The notes under the pieces are model-generated. The model did not search any database, was not told the DNA's origin, and was given only the letters and a program-made list of their open reading frames with translations. A DNA stretch of 64,000 bases from Apophysomyces variabilis (Eukaryota; Mucoromycota; Mucoromycetes; Mucorales; Mucoraceae). Location: contig MZZL01000409.1 in NCBI GenBank assembly GCA_002749535.1, forward strand, positions 3,902,775-3,966,774, read 5' to 3'. Position 1 is the first letter of the stretch, and every line of letters starts with the position of its first letter. Below, one piece after another: positions 26,799-38,509 of this stretch. Both the position numbers and the translations under genes were made by a program.

Positions 26799-27799
26799 GG
26801 ACCTCTCAAAATCCAAAGAAGCGTTGATACAAGTTAAAATGAAAAAATAAAAAGGAAATGGAGTTTAAGCTGGGTTTAGACAGCGATGGGTTCAAAAAAC
26901 CAGACTATATCCAAAAATGGATACCGCCGCCTCACTCCGCTCGTTTCCCGCTGCGCTTTCTGTTCGCCTTGTTTAAGCCCCTTCCATGCCTGTTTCATAA
27001 TGATCCCCCTCTTCTATGAACAAAAAAGAACGCATAAGATAGCAAAGCAATACTAATAAGTAGGATACAACTTGAACTTATGGGGGTCTAGTCAAACCTC
27101 GTACTAATTAGACCAATCCGCTGTCCAAGTTTTCATGACCTTTAAAATTGTGAGACACAGAATAACCCCTTCCTTCATAGAGTCTATGGCGCCCTAACCA
27201 AAAATGAAGGGAGAAAAAGAAAGACCGTATTTGTCCCTAAGAACTTGGATGCAACTATGTATCCGGTCTTTCTCTGTTTGCTTTATGTTTGTAGATATAT
27301 AGTATCAAACGTTGACTAACAAAAAGTCTTGATGAGGGTTGGAAACCCCTCGATCATCATGTTGGTCTAAAACATTGTCCTACATTCAAGCCATCTTTGG
27401 ATTGAGCATCTAGAGGAAGGGTATGACAACAATGGCTCCACCTCATTTGTCATGTCTTTGGATTGATAGGGCTGTCTACACTCAAGACTATCACAGTTGT
27501 CCAAGGTTAAATGCACGCGAAAGGCCGGAGAAACACAAAATCAACGCCGAGATACCAAACCCTAGCCCTAGCTGCATACGCACAGACACTGATACTCCTT
27601 CCCCCCCCTTTATTCATTCATAAAACAATCCAATTCTTCGCTTTTAGACTGGAAGTGGTTTCTTTAGCGAAAAGATTAAGGGAGACTATAGGATCATCAT
27701 AGATATTTTTTAAAAAGAAAAGACTGTGCTAAATGAAATAGATATATGTACGTATGAAGATAAGCAATACTTGGAATTTACATAATTTCTTATTTGCCT
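26799..27799. promoter_or_regulatory. Upstream region of the Rck2-like kinase and 3' flank of the Ask1 gene
   Basis: About 1 kb without a gene on the same strand as both neighbours, so mostly kinase promoter and 5' leader. CCCCT pentamers (stress-response-element-like) occur near 26977, 27002, 27165 and 27343, but a five-base motif is expected about twice by chance at this length, so this is weak. Confidence 0.3.
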
Positions 27800-29592
27800 T
27801 TACCGGCGTATTGTCCAACCTGTGGTACCAACACGCTTTAGAAACCTTTTCCTTGCGAGTAGATCTACTAATAAAGAGATCGTCTCATGCCCATAATCAG
27901 GTAACAAAGCCAAAGCATCTTCCTTTGTCAGCATCTGCCCTGGCCGATCTGCAAACAGAAAATAGACTGCCGTCAACTGTGTCGATCCGGGAGGCACACG
28001 AAAAGCTTGCGCAAAATAATCCAAACTGAAGCGTGCGGGAATCTGCCCCGTTATGCCACGCACCATGGTCATGGTGGATGTGGACGCCACACTATACATG
28101 CCCGGCGACATCCGTGCTAGATTATGACTTGCTTCACTCGGTGTCCTTAAGGGGTCCTGTGGCAAAAGTGTCCCTGAAAACGGTTGGGACGCATAGTCGC
28201 CCTCTCCATCTCTCGTATCGCCCCCCTCCGGTAATGGCGCGAAGTCGTACTCAAAGGATTGTAGACCCGTGGTATCATCCCTCGCCTGCCTTCGCTCCTC
28301 TTCCTCTTCCTCATCTCCTTCCATTTCTTGTTCTTTTTTGGCTGCCTTCTGCTGCTGTTGTTGCTGTAATTTTTGCCGTTGTTGCTCTACTTCTTCCTTT
28401 TCCCCCGCGATTGGTGTTTGCAATGACGGTAGTCGCTCCTTTTCTTTGGAACCCACTATATCTCGATCGGACACATGATGATCACTATTCTGTTCTTCTG
28501 TCTGCATTTCCTCCGTCCTCTGCCGTTTCAAAGTTCGGAGGTCCTGATTATAAGTTGTAAGAACGCGTTGCATCGTTGGCGTGCTGGGAAGAATTCGGTC
28601 CACTACCCAAGGCCCTTGTGCCATGGGGGATCGGTTCCTCGGTGAAATAGAAGGAAGTTCATCATGCTCACCCATTTGCTGTAAGTGCAATCGTCGATTT
28701 CTCGCAAACTTTTCGAATTTCGCACGACCTGCTTCATCATCCTCATCCAGATTACTTTCCGTCCATGCATCTTCCATACTCATCGTTCTCTTCGCTTTTC
28801 CCTTATCTATCCCGCTTTCTTTCCTATTCGTATTCTCACTCTCCTTCTTGTCCAAAGGAAGACGGTCGGAATCGGACGATTGTGTGGATGGAGATGGGCC
28901 GCCAGCAGACCATAACAGATCTTCTGTCAGCATTCGTGCAGCCTCCCGTTGAGGCGTCCGCAGAAGTTGTGCAGGTGTTCTGGCAAAAGGCAGAGTCCGC
29001 GGTGGAGAGAGAGCAAATCCTCGATGATCACGTTGGGTAGCCTCGCTGTTATCATCTTCTGTGACGGAGACAGAGCTGATACCGGGAGAAAGGCGCGAAG
29101 ATGTGGAACTGGTATCATTAGGGTCATAAGGGACATTGCGTGGCGTTGGTGCTATCGAAGACGAGGCAGCGAACGGCGGTCGGGTGGCTCGAAGCCGTCC
29201 GTGAGAGCGTAATGACAAGATCGAGGGAGAACTGGCACTGATCGGTTCACCGAATGGCGGACGATTGGTTGTGCCGTCGTCTATATCAAGCTGCTGATGG
29301 ACAGGCGTGCTACTTGATCCATCAGCAGCAAAATAATGAAGCCACATCTAATAAAAACACAGAGAAGCATCCGTGTTAAGTATTGAATATTGGGACGTTT
29401 GACAGACGTTACCCTATTGAAATTCCTCACGCGTTGACTTGCTTCTGCTAATCGATCCACGATTGGCAAGAATCGTTCGGATACGATCTGGTGACATCGC
29501 GCAAAGTTTTGGTCAATGGCCTGCAAACTAAGAGTAATATTTTGTTGTAATCGCTCTAGTTCAGCATCAGCTTCTTCATCAGTCATCGACAT
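27800..29592 (-). CDS. ASK1: DASH/DAM1 complex subunit Ask1, with long disordered middle and a folded C-terminal module
   Basis: Ask1 is part of the fungal ring complex that couples kinetochores to spindle microtubules. The N terminus from 29592 carries the Ask1 helix: LERLQQNITLSLQAIDQNF, ARCHQIVSERFLPIVDRL, ASQRVRNFN, then after an intron MWLHYFAAD. A Ser/Pro-rich disordered region follows with many SP and TP sites (possible Cdk sites) plus Gln- and Glu-rich runs. The final 75 residues or so look folded (FSLDYFAQAFRVPPGSTQL, FLFADRPGQMLTKEDAL, LVDLLARKRFLKRVG) and end GWTIRR at 27800. About 560 residues in total, against about 290 in budding yeast. Recognition rests on the N-terminal 60 residues. 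Confidence 0.78.
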
Positions 29593-30410
29593 CCGGATTC
29601 TAACCGCGTCAAGAAGGCAACCGTTCGCTTGAGAAACATGGCACACATTGCTGTCGTGACTTTTCATTTCCCGCCGCCTACCTATCCGATCATGCAGGCT
29701 TACCAGTTCCAAACAGTACAGCATCGCGCAACTACGTTTTAAGAATATCGCAAATAGGCTGGACAGCATAAGGATGAGCAACAAAGAAATATATATTTTA
29801 TACTGAATCTTATTGTAACATGGAATTTGTTTCATTTGGTGATTCTATGCTTGCAATCCTACTACAAAGCTACCGAAGGATTTGCGTTCTCATATGGAAA
29901 GACTAATATATGGTCAACAAAGAGATCCTTTCATCGACCAGTTTGTCATGGTTTTATAAAGCATCTTCATTGAAAGAAGTTCGCCATATGAAACCCTTGT
30001 ATGCAGATGAGAATTACCTGTTACATTTCCCTCCTCCATTTCCACTTTCCTTCCGCTTGCGGACGTTCAACTGAAGGACAATCAATAATCCACGTATAAG
30101 AATAAAGGTAATAGAACATGGGTTTTGTCTATTTTGTTAGAAATTAGAAAGGTTTGGAGCCATAAAGAGAGATAGAAGTCCAGAAGTTGTTTGTAAAGTC
30201 ACAGGCCCTCGTTTTGTGCCAGGAACGAAACGATAATGATACCCGTTCTGCTATCTTATTCCAAAGATTGTTAAGCAAACTAATCGAGCCTTAGGAAAGA
30301 GGTTGGTTAATACAAAACTGAGCCAATCGAGCCATATTCCCTGTTTCAGTTCACAATCCCATATTTAATAAGGCAAGGATAAAGCTTCTACTTTCAATCT
30401 CTAAATTTCA
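29593..30410. promoter_or_regulatory. Divergent spacer between Ask1 and asparagine synthetase
   Basis: An 818-base region between two start codons facing away from each other, so it should hold both promoters. I looked for TGACTC-type amino-acid control sites and saw no clear one. Confidence 0.35.
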
Positions 30411-32468
30411 ATGTGTGGTATATTCTGTGTTTACAACTATCAAGGCGATATCAATGATTATCGTCAACATGCTTTGGATATGTCCAAGAAGTAAATAATT
30501 TGAGCCATTGAAGCTTCTCCTCTTTTTTTTTTTTATTCTTGCTTGACTAATGGGTTCCTCTTTCAAATTACTGTGCTTCTTGTTAGACTTCGACATCGTG
30601 GCCCTGATTGGTCTGGATGTTTTACTGTAAATAACCATCTGTTGGCACATGAGCGGTTGGCAATCGTCGGCGTTGGTATGGAAACAAACAAAGTAAAAAG
30701 AGAAAAAAAAAGGATGGGGATTGACCCGTGGGGTAGATGCATGAACACCTAAGAACAAATATATGGATGATGTCCTTTCTTATTCTTTTTTTTTTGGGTA
30801 GATTCCGGTTTTCAGCCAATGATCAACAAGGAACATCAAGTGGTGTTGGCTGCTAATGGGGAGATCTACAATCATAAACAGTTACGCAAAGCACTAAAAC
30901 GAACCCATACGTTTCATACGCAATCTGATTGCGAAGTTATCCTCCACATGGTAAGTGAAATGAACGACTTTGTTCATCGTCTTCATACAGAAAGTCCGTT
31001 TTTCGTAACCATAACACAATTGATGAAACGCTTGCCTTTTCTTTGATAGTTTGCCGAAATGGATACGGGTTTGGTTCATGAGCTGGATGGCATGTTTTCG
31101 TTTGTTCTTTTAGATATTCGTCAAGACCGTCTGATAGCTGCACGAGACCCTATTGGGATAACGACATTATACTATGGTTGGAATAGTCAGATGCCAGACA
31201 GTGTTTATTTTGCTTCAGAACTCAAAGCGTTGAAGGAAGATTGCGATAAGATTCTGGCGTTTCCTCCTGGCCACGTTTATGATTCCCAGACACAGGCTAC
31301 CACACGCTATTTTTGTCCTACCTGGTGGCAAACGAAAGCTCTCCCACGGACACCCGTCAATTATCCACTTCTTCGAGAAGCCCTAGAACAGGCTGTCCAT
31401 AAACGATTGATGGGTGAGGTACCATGTGGTGTCCTGCTGTCAGGTGGTCTGGACTCTAGTTTGATAGCCGCCATTGCCGCCAGGGAATACAAACGCAAAA
31501 GTATGTACAGTAAAATTGTACTTTTTCTGTTCGCGTGGGAATAAGGGAAGAACAGCAAATTTCACTGTGATCCTAACCACAGGATCTATCCTTTAGATCG
31601 ATCTGTTCTTCATTCGTTCTCCATTGGTCTTTTGGGGGCACCCGATCTGATAGCTGCTCGCCAAGTGGCTGATCATATAGGAACGACCCATCATGAATTC
31701 ACCTTTACGATTCAGGAAGCGTTGGATGCTTTGAGTGATGTGATCTATCATCTCGAGACGTACGATGTCACCACCATCCGGGCCTCGACTCCGATGTATC
31801 TCTTGGCACGAAAGATCAAGGCCATGGGTGTCAAAATGGTCTTATCGGGGGAAGGGGCAGATGAGGCCTTTGGAGGTTATCTCTACTTTCACGACGCCCC
31901 CTCCGACGAGGCCTTCCATGCGGAAACGGTCCGACGTGTTCAGCTTCTCCACACGGCGGATTGTCTACGAGCAAATAAATCCACCATGGCCTGGGGACTC
32001 GAGGTCCGGGTACCGTTTCTGGACAAGCGTTTTCTGGAAATCGTCATGTCCATTGATTCACGGGATAAACGGCCACAAAAACATCGGATGGAAAAATACA
32101 TACTGCGCAAGGCCTTTGATACAATGCCTGATCCATATCTTCCTGAGAACATCCTTTGGCGTCAGAAAGAACAGTTCTCTGATGGCGTTGGTTATGCCTG
32201 GATTGATGCCCTCAAGGAGTTGAGCGCATCAAAAATATCAGATGATCAATTGGCTCAAGCAGCTGAACGATGGTCAAAAGATACTCCTTCCACAAAAGAA
32301 GCCTATCTCTATCGCATCCTATTTGAACACCACTTTCCACAAAATGCATGCACCGCCAGTGTCATGCGATGGGTTCCTCGGGAAGACTGGGGTTGTCCTG
32401 AAGATCCTTCGGGTCGAGCACAAAAAGCTCACTATCATCCCAACATTCATTTTTCCCACCCACAATGA
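30411..32468 (+). CDS. ASN1: Asparagine synthetase (glutamine-hydrolysing)
   Basis: The enzyme makes asparagine from aspartate, ATP and glutamine. The product starts [13 protein letters not shown] at 30411, so Cys2, the glutaminase nucleophile, is exposed after Met removal. Further glutaminase motifs are [25 protein letters not shown] and SDCEVILHM. The synthetase domain has the pyrophosphatase loop [14 protein letters not shown], then [60 protein letters not shown] and [19 protein letters not shown]. The protein ends PNIHFSHPQ at 32468. Four introns lie in the N-terminal half; a further one at about 31504-31582 interrupts the synthetase domain. Length of about 560 residues and the domain order are normal. 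Confidence 0.97.
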
Positions 32469-32861
32469 CACATTCTTTCCAAATTGGTATCTTCCAAAAA
32501 AAAAAAGTCAGTGATTACTGCCTAAAAAAATAAGACCATTCTTTTTTTTTCTACAATATTCCGGTTTTAAGCTTTTTTTTGGTAGAATAAACCACAAAAA
32601 AAGTTTAGATGTATTAGATTGTTTTTGTATGATAAAGAGAACAAGAAAAAAGAAAAAAATGCTAGCATGCAAGATATACAGAACAAAAAGAAGAAAAGAA
32701 AGAGGAAGAAAGAGAGAGAGAGAAAGAGTATGGGTTGTTTGTTTTACGAGAGGTATCGTGGTAAAAAAGAAGTGAGAGGAGAGGGGTCAAGTATTATTAT
32801 AATTTTTTTTGGGCGGACGGGAATCAAGAGAAAGTCCAGAAGATAGTAAAATAGGAAAACC
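32469..32861. other. Convergent 3' flanks of ASN1 and the GATA factor gene
   Basis: A 393-base spacer with several poly-A/T runs and a purine-rich (GA)n-like patch near 32700-32730. No gene is visible. Confidence 0.5.
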
Positions 32862-34019
32862 TTAGGGTCGGAAGGGTAATACATCGACTACAGGAGGCGG
32901 AGATGAATCATTGGCCATAGACACGGAGATCGGCGGAAGGCGGGGATGGGGTTCATGCGAGGAAGGAGAGGGATTGAGCTTTGGTAAGGGTGGAGACGAT
33001 GCGAGGGAGAGAAGGGACCTTGCAACTTGCTGTTCTTCTACGGCGGAGGACGGAGGAGAAGGCGGGCAAAGACGGCATTGGCCGGGCGGGGTTGGATTGG
33101 CTATGGCTTGGTCCAGGGTCGTCAGCATCGCGACATTCTTTGAGAGAAGCGTACTCAATCGAGCCACTTCACGTTGGAGTTCCTGTCTCTGAGATCGAAG
33201 AGCGTCAAGGTTATTTTGACATGCATGAACATGATCATTCGCTATTGTGTTTGTGTTGGCTGTGGTTGTCGCTGGATGCTGATAAGGAGAGTGATGGTAT
33301 TGTAAAATCGGTGGTAAGGCCTGTGGTCTATAAAGGGGTGGCAGGGTAAAACTATTGACTTTCTTATCATCAAATAACATAGCCGCCTGATCTTGAGCAA
33401 AACTTGCACTTCCAACGCTACTTCTACTGCTACAGCTTTCTGCTTCCTCGTCTTCGTCAAAACTTAATTTGTGTTCGATCGGGCTCCGAGTCGGTGCCTG
33501 AGACGATGATTTATCACGTTGTTGTTGTTGGTGTTGCTGTTGTTTCTTGTCATTCGTATATTCTTCTAGCGATTGTTGTTGTTGTTGTTGTTGTTTTTTC
33601 TCCGAAGAGGAACAGCGTTTCCTTCGTTTGATGACTGTCCTCATCATGGTTGCTGGTCGATGCACGCGATGAAGTTTATAGTAGAGACCACAGGCATTGC
33701 AGATGGTTTTGCCACTGGTATCACGACGCCAGAGAGGCGTAGTAGAAGTCCCACAATTGGCACAAATGGTTCCTTCATCGACCTTATCTTTTAGGGTTTC
33801 ATGTTTATCCTGACCGTCATCATCTCGTGACTCATCAGCGGAAGAGTGCAGGTTATCATTATCGCCTGTACTGCAACCATCACAAACAGGTCCCTTGCCA
33901 CTTTCTCTACCCCATAAAAGAGGTCTAAAGGAGGAATGGCATTGAACACAACGTGTAAGGGATCTCTTGCGCGACTTCATGGTATCATTGATTGGCTGCG
34001 TATGGATTGAATGAGCCAT
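32862..34019 (-). CDS. GATA-type zinc-finger transcription factor with a divergent first finger and C-terminal coiled coil
   Basis: Fungal GATA factors control nitrogen use, iron uptake, light responses and development. The intronless product starts MAHSIHTQPIND at 34019. A Cys4 element CVQC...CDGC (spacing C-x2-C-x18-C-x2-C, with LLWGRESGKGPV inside) lies near residues 24-49. The canonical finger, CANCGTSTTPLWRRD then ICNACGLYYKLH (C-x2-C-x17-C-x2-C), lies around residues 85-115 and is followed by the basic tail PATMMRTVIKRRKR. Poly-Gln tracts follow, and then a heptad-like helix (LDALRSQRQELQREVARL). The finger and tail resemble the second finger of SreA/Urbs1-type iron regulators, but the cysteine-rich linker of that group is absent, so no pathway is assigned. 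Confidence 0.9.
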   Translation of the reverse strand: MAHSIHTQPINDTMKSRKRSLTRCVQCHSSFRPLLWGRESGKGPVCDGCSTGDNDNLHSSADESRDDDGQDKHETLKDKVDEGTICANCGTSTTPLWRRDTSGKTICNACGLYYKLHRVHRPATMMRTVIKRRKRCSSSEKKQQQQQQQSLEEYTNDKKQQQHQQQQRDKSSSQAPTRSPIEHKLSFDEDEEAESCSSRSSVGSASFAQDQAAMLFDDKKVNSFTLPPLYRPQALPPILQYHHSPYQHPATTTANTNTIANDHVHACQNNLDALRSQRQELQREVARLSTLLSKNVAMLTTLDQAIANPTPPGQCRLCPPSPPSSAVEEQQVARSLLSLASSPPLPKLNPSPSSHEPHPRLPPISVSMANDSSPPPVVDVLPFRP

Positions 34020-35309
34020 TCATAAAAAGAAAAAGACAAAATGGTATGGATAAGAGATGAAGTAGAGGGAACAATTCGAAGAAGAAGAGAAAAGGCTTGC
34101 TTGAGCTTGATTAACCGCAATGAGGTAAAAGGGGAAAGTAAAAAAGAAAAAAGAAGAGGAAGAAGAAGTAAGTAGAAAAAAAAAGGGAGGGAAAAAAGTT
34201 CGTTCCCGGTCATGATATGTTTCCCGCCGGTCTACATGGGTATTATAAAAAAAGATAACATTGATCTTTTTAATCTAAGCCAATCAGGTTGCATCATCAG
34301 ATCAAATTTTCCCACACTTCCCCGTCTCCCGGCCCTCACCAAACCTTGCTTGTCTTATCAATCACACTTCAAAAACTCTTTTATTTGTTATCGGGTCCCC
34401 CTCTTTGAATCGCACTTCCCCAATTTCGTCTTCTCCTTGATGATTTGCCTATATTAGGAATCTATCGCAAAAAAGAATAGTAAAAATGACTCTTTGTTCC
34501 CATCCTAAACGAATCCTCTTTATATCGTCCCTTTATTTCTTTCCCCTATTCTTTTCCCATTGCTGGGTTCTTTTTTTATCTTTTTTATCAAAAGGCCCCG
34601 ACAGCGGATCTTTAACTGACCACCTAAAAAAAATTTAATAGTCACTCTCCATTTTTTTCTCTCTCCTTCGATGCCAACCCATCACCCGCCCACATACACA
34701 AATACTGTGTGTCTATCTCTCTCCATCGTGGGATAGAGTATACAACCCTTTGTTTGACAAAAACTAAAACTTAACATCATGATTGGATAATCCATCAAGC
34801 AGGATGATATCATTGAGCATTATAAAAGAAAAAAAAGAGCAAGATTTTTTTTTCTAGATACAAAAAGTCATTCCTGAGGGAACTAAAAGGAAAAAAAAAA
34901 AAAGATCACACCACGGAAAAAGAGATCACATCATCCCTTCTCAGGTTGCATTATATTTCCCTTTTTGTCTTACATAGCATGATGTGAGATAAGGAATTGA
35001 GCTGGAGATAACTCAGTTTATCGCTGTTGTGTACTAAAGAAGGAAAAAATAAGGCACAGCAACAGGACTCATCGTTTGGTTAGCTAACGAAGTATCTCGT
35101 CTGCTCAGCCAAAAAAAAGAAAGAGAAGAAAAGGAACGAAAGACAAGTATAAAATACAATGAGAGATAGAAAAAACGTATCCTGTTGTACTGGAGAAATT
35201 TTGGTCCTACCCCTGCCTCCGTTCTTTTTTGGACTCACTCTTTTTATTATTACGCCTTAAAAAAAAGCAAACTGTAAACCCGCTATCGTCACCTATTTTC
35301 TTAAGCATC
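34020..35309. promoter_or_regulatory. Long divergent spacer between the GATA factor and GRDP genes
   Basis: About 1.3 kb, the largest spacer between two confident divergent genes here. It is crowded with A/T homopolymers of 6-13 bases (near 34180, 34570, 34845, 34900 and 35110) and pyrimidine tracts. No frame of interest is present. GATA and TATC tetramers are common but uninformative. Confidence 0.4.
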
Positions 35310-35990
35310 ATGTCAGACGAACCGACTTTGGAAGATGTAGTAACAGTTGATGCATGTTATTATTATCTATGGTTGATCGATCGTTTTGTGGATGCCACAT
35401 ACGACATGACCGACCAACAGCTCAGAATGTATCTGGTGCGAGCTGAAGATCGTTATACACGATGGATCGCGCAGGTCAAGCAAATGGATTGCCGTGGCGT
35501 CATACCTCCTATTGGTATGGCAAAAGAGAAAAAAAAAACTGCAGACCTTGTATGCTCTGACATGTACCACTACCTGTAGATGTAGCCTATATCTGGCATA
35601 CGCATATGCTTAGTCCTTTCCGCTACTATGAAGATTTGGTTAGAATGGGTTTAGATGATGCCCTTTCTATACCCATACCATTGAAAGCGATGGTAAACTA
35701 GTGGAGAATAAGAGAAACACGGCAAACGCAGATGTGAATAGTCTTTCATTGACCGGTTTTTCCACAGCACAAGCATCGCAAGGTAACACCAAGACAAACT
35801 TTATCCTTGTGGTGCATCTGTATGGCATCAGAGCCATATGTTTTAAACATGGATAATCTTAACGATGGATACAAGCTCATAGAGTGCATTGGATGTCAGG
35901 AATTGATCAAATGTGAATGGTAATGTCCCATTTCCTTTTTTCTTTCGTGTATACCATATTCAGTCTTTTTTTTTTTGGATTGCATGGGAT

Positions 35991-36024
<34 letters not shown>

Positions 36025-38509
36025 TACACATTTACAAAGTTAATCTCTTTTCTATCTCATAGGGCCACCTACGCGGAATGGCGCACTGGTGGAGCTGGCC
36101 TAGTGTGTTGTTACTGTGCTCGAGAAATCCACGTTCTTCAAGCGGTCAAATATCGTTTAAAGGTAGATTTATCATTATCTAGCCAAAAATTGCGGATTGC
36201 GTAAGTTCTTTTTCCCTTTATCACCTCTTAAACGGATTGAGAAGAATTAACTTTGATCCAAGTGGATTAATGCTGTCCCCCGATGGCAAGCTTAAAACTT
36301 CCCAAGAAACTGCGTTACGTTTAGTCAGCAGATTCAGATGGAAAAGGATCAAGTTTACATCTGGAATGGATGCTATCGAACGAGCGATTATTCGAGGTCT
36401 TGAATTTGAAAATGATGTTTCCTCGGAAGCTGCGTATGGTAAGAGTGGATTATATGGACTAGAGAGAACAGGAAGTTCATTGCTTCTGTGTTGGTGGATA
36501 TATGTAGACTTTTGTCGTGCTGTAAGACATGCGTATACGGGGAATCCTTCCCAGTTCTCACTGGATCTGATCCATGCTGTGGCAAGACAGCATCAGTTTG
36601 CCACACGTGTGTCCTCTGTTCACTGGGATTTTTCCAAAGATCTGTTCCGGGGGATCCGCCAATATGGTGATTTCCTGAATCTAATGAAGGACAATCCCAC
36701 CTTAACCGCAGTACCCACTGTCCTTATAGGTAATTGGGAATAACATTAAAAAAACAAGAATGGCTATCTGATTTGGTATTGTTCTTTTGCAGATATTGCT
36801 TGGCATACCCATATGCTTCATCCAGAGCATTATAGGGAATATACATTGTATCATTTAGGACGAGTTATTAATCATGATGATACGATTCCCCCAAACGAGC
36901 TTGAAAAATATATCAAGGCCACGGATATTGCTTGGGAAGAAGCAAGAGCCGAAGTGCTTCCAGAGCCATCCACAAAGTCGCATCATTGTGGCCATTGTCA
37001 GGAAGTAAGTCAAATGTTTTTTTTTCTTTTTGATTTTAGGCTTCCGCAGCATGCTTCATCCTAAAGAAATGATATCTTACATGGCGCACAGAACCAATCA
37101 AAGAGGTCATCCCTATTAATACGAGGCATTCGGAAAATGCTGCGATTAAAATCCGATACAAAGGATGAGCTCTATACAACGGATGAGTCCGACACAACGG
37201 ATGAACCCGATACAAAGGATGAGCCCGAAGCAAAGGATGAACCCGGGATAGACGAAGAATCGGAAGCGGATCACGCCATAAACGAGTTGAGTTACAGAAC
37301 CTAAAAAGCTTTATTTCCCTTTATGCTCACTGATTTCTTGTTGGTTACACCATGTTTCTTTCTATTAGGATGGGGGAACTGACGAGCTATCATGACCGAC
37401 GTAAGCAATTGACACATATCACCTTTTGATAGATTGGCCGGCTAATCGAAAAAATATATCTTCCCATTCAACTGCCATTAGAAAAGACCGGAAATTACAT
37501 TCAAATGATATCCTCGGTAATGGCTAGTTTAGAGATGACGCTCAAAAAGGAGAACAAAAAGAGCTGACAACCATTTGACTTTCCAGATTACTGAGCAAGA
37601 TCGTATAGCCAGAGAGACCCAAAAGTACGGTTACGGATATACAGGGTAAACTTAAAGAGAAAAAAAAAAGCGTGTCCGTTGTGAATTGTGGCTCACATTG
37701 TCTGTGATAATCCTGCTTTAGAATCGTTAACTGCGCTGGTAAATATCCTCGGTTTAGAAAAATAACCGAATTTGATGAATGATTCGCTGACATTTTATAC
37801 GTAAATGTTGATTCAGCCAAACCACAATATCCAACGACCTCGTTAGTATACAGTCTTCTTTTTTTGCCATCTTGATACACTGTTACTTAGCTTCATTTTC
37901 TTTTGTTTTTAGCTACCGTACGTTCAGACCCTTCAAAAACTCCAACGCTTGAACTAATGATCTGATGAACATCAAATGCATTCGATTTCTTTCTTTTTTT
38001 TTGTAAAAAAAATTACAGTAACAGAACCGTTGTCATCAGAGCAAGATGCTCAAGGATCGCAGGATGAAGAAATTCATCAAGAAGAGGATACTGAACTGAA
38101 TGAGTCTACAGCTCCTCCACCATATACCCCAAAGCCGGAATCGGATAATGACAGGGGATCAACCGGAAACCATCTAGTAGGTACCCCCACCGTTGAAAAC
38201 AGAACAACAGCAAACACCACAACAGCAAACACCACAACTGGAAACATCACAACAGCAAACACCACAACAGGAAGCACAAGCGTGACAACATCAAATACTT
38301 CCGATCCTCTCTATTCGCTTACGACCGGGACTAGCGGCAGTAATTATGATGGAGGATCCAGTCATTGCCAAGGCGGAGGGTCCAGCAGTGGGACAAGAGG
38401 AGGATCCAGTACTAGGGCAGATGAAGGATCCAGCCATTATGATGGTGGGGGATACAGTAGCTGTGGAGGTGGTGGATCCAGTAGTTATGGCGGAGGAGGC
38501 GAATGGTAA
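35310..38509 (+). CDS. GRDP-like protein (DUF1399, glycine-rich domain-containing protein family)
   Basis: The GRDP/DUF1399 family is found in plants and fungi; its biochemical role is unknown. From the ATG at 35310 the product has VVTVDACYYYLWLIDRFVDA, then DVAYIWHTHMLSPFRYYEDL, the hallmark HTHxxxPxxY block. A four-cysteine region follows (ECIGCQELIKCEW, then GLVCCYCAREIHV), a likely zinc site. A second copy of the hallmark, DIAWHTHMLHPEHYREYT, occurs near 36790. The C-terminal part becomes low complexity: an acidic DE/KDE tandem segment (about 37155-37260), Thr/Asn repeats (38200-38280) and a Gly/Ser tail ending GGGGEW at 38509. Exons between about 37300 and 37975 are not resolved, so the last block could belong to a separate gene. 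Confidence 0.75.
35994..36022. repeat. (CA)n microsatellite inside a GRDP intron
   Basis: A perfect CA dinucleotide run of 29 bases sits in an intron just upstream of the exon starting ATYAEWRTGGAG. Length polymorphism is likely. Confidence 0.95.
37155..37245. repeat. Short in-frame tandem repeat coding an acidic (K/T)DE-P-D segment
   Basis: Degenerate units of about 15-18 bases built on a-c-a-a-(a/c)-g-g-a-t-g-a are repeated at least five times. Translated in the GRDP frame they give repeated TDES, TDEP and KDEP blocks. Such units usually expand by slippage and mark a disordered linker. Confidence 0.7.

Noticed and set aside
26799..27799. Stress-response element cluster upstream of the Rck2-like kinase
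   Set aside because: Four CCCCT pentamers in 1 kb is not far from chance for a five-base motif on two strands.
28033..28560. 175-residue plus-strand frame
   Set aside because: Antisense of the low-complexity Ask1 region; no independent coding signal.
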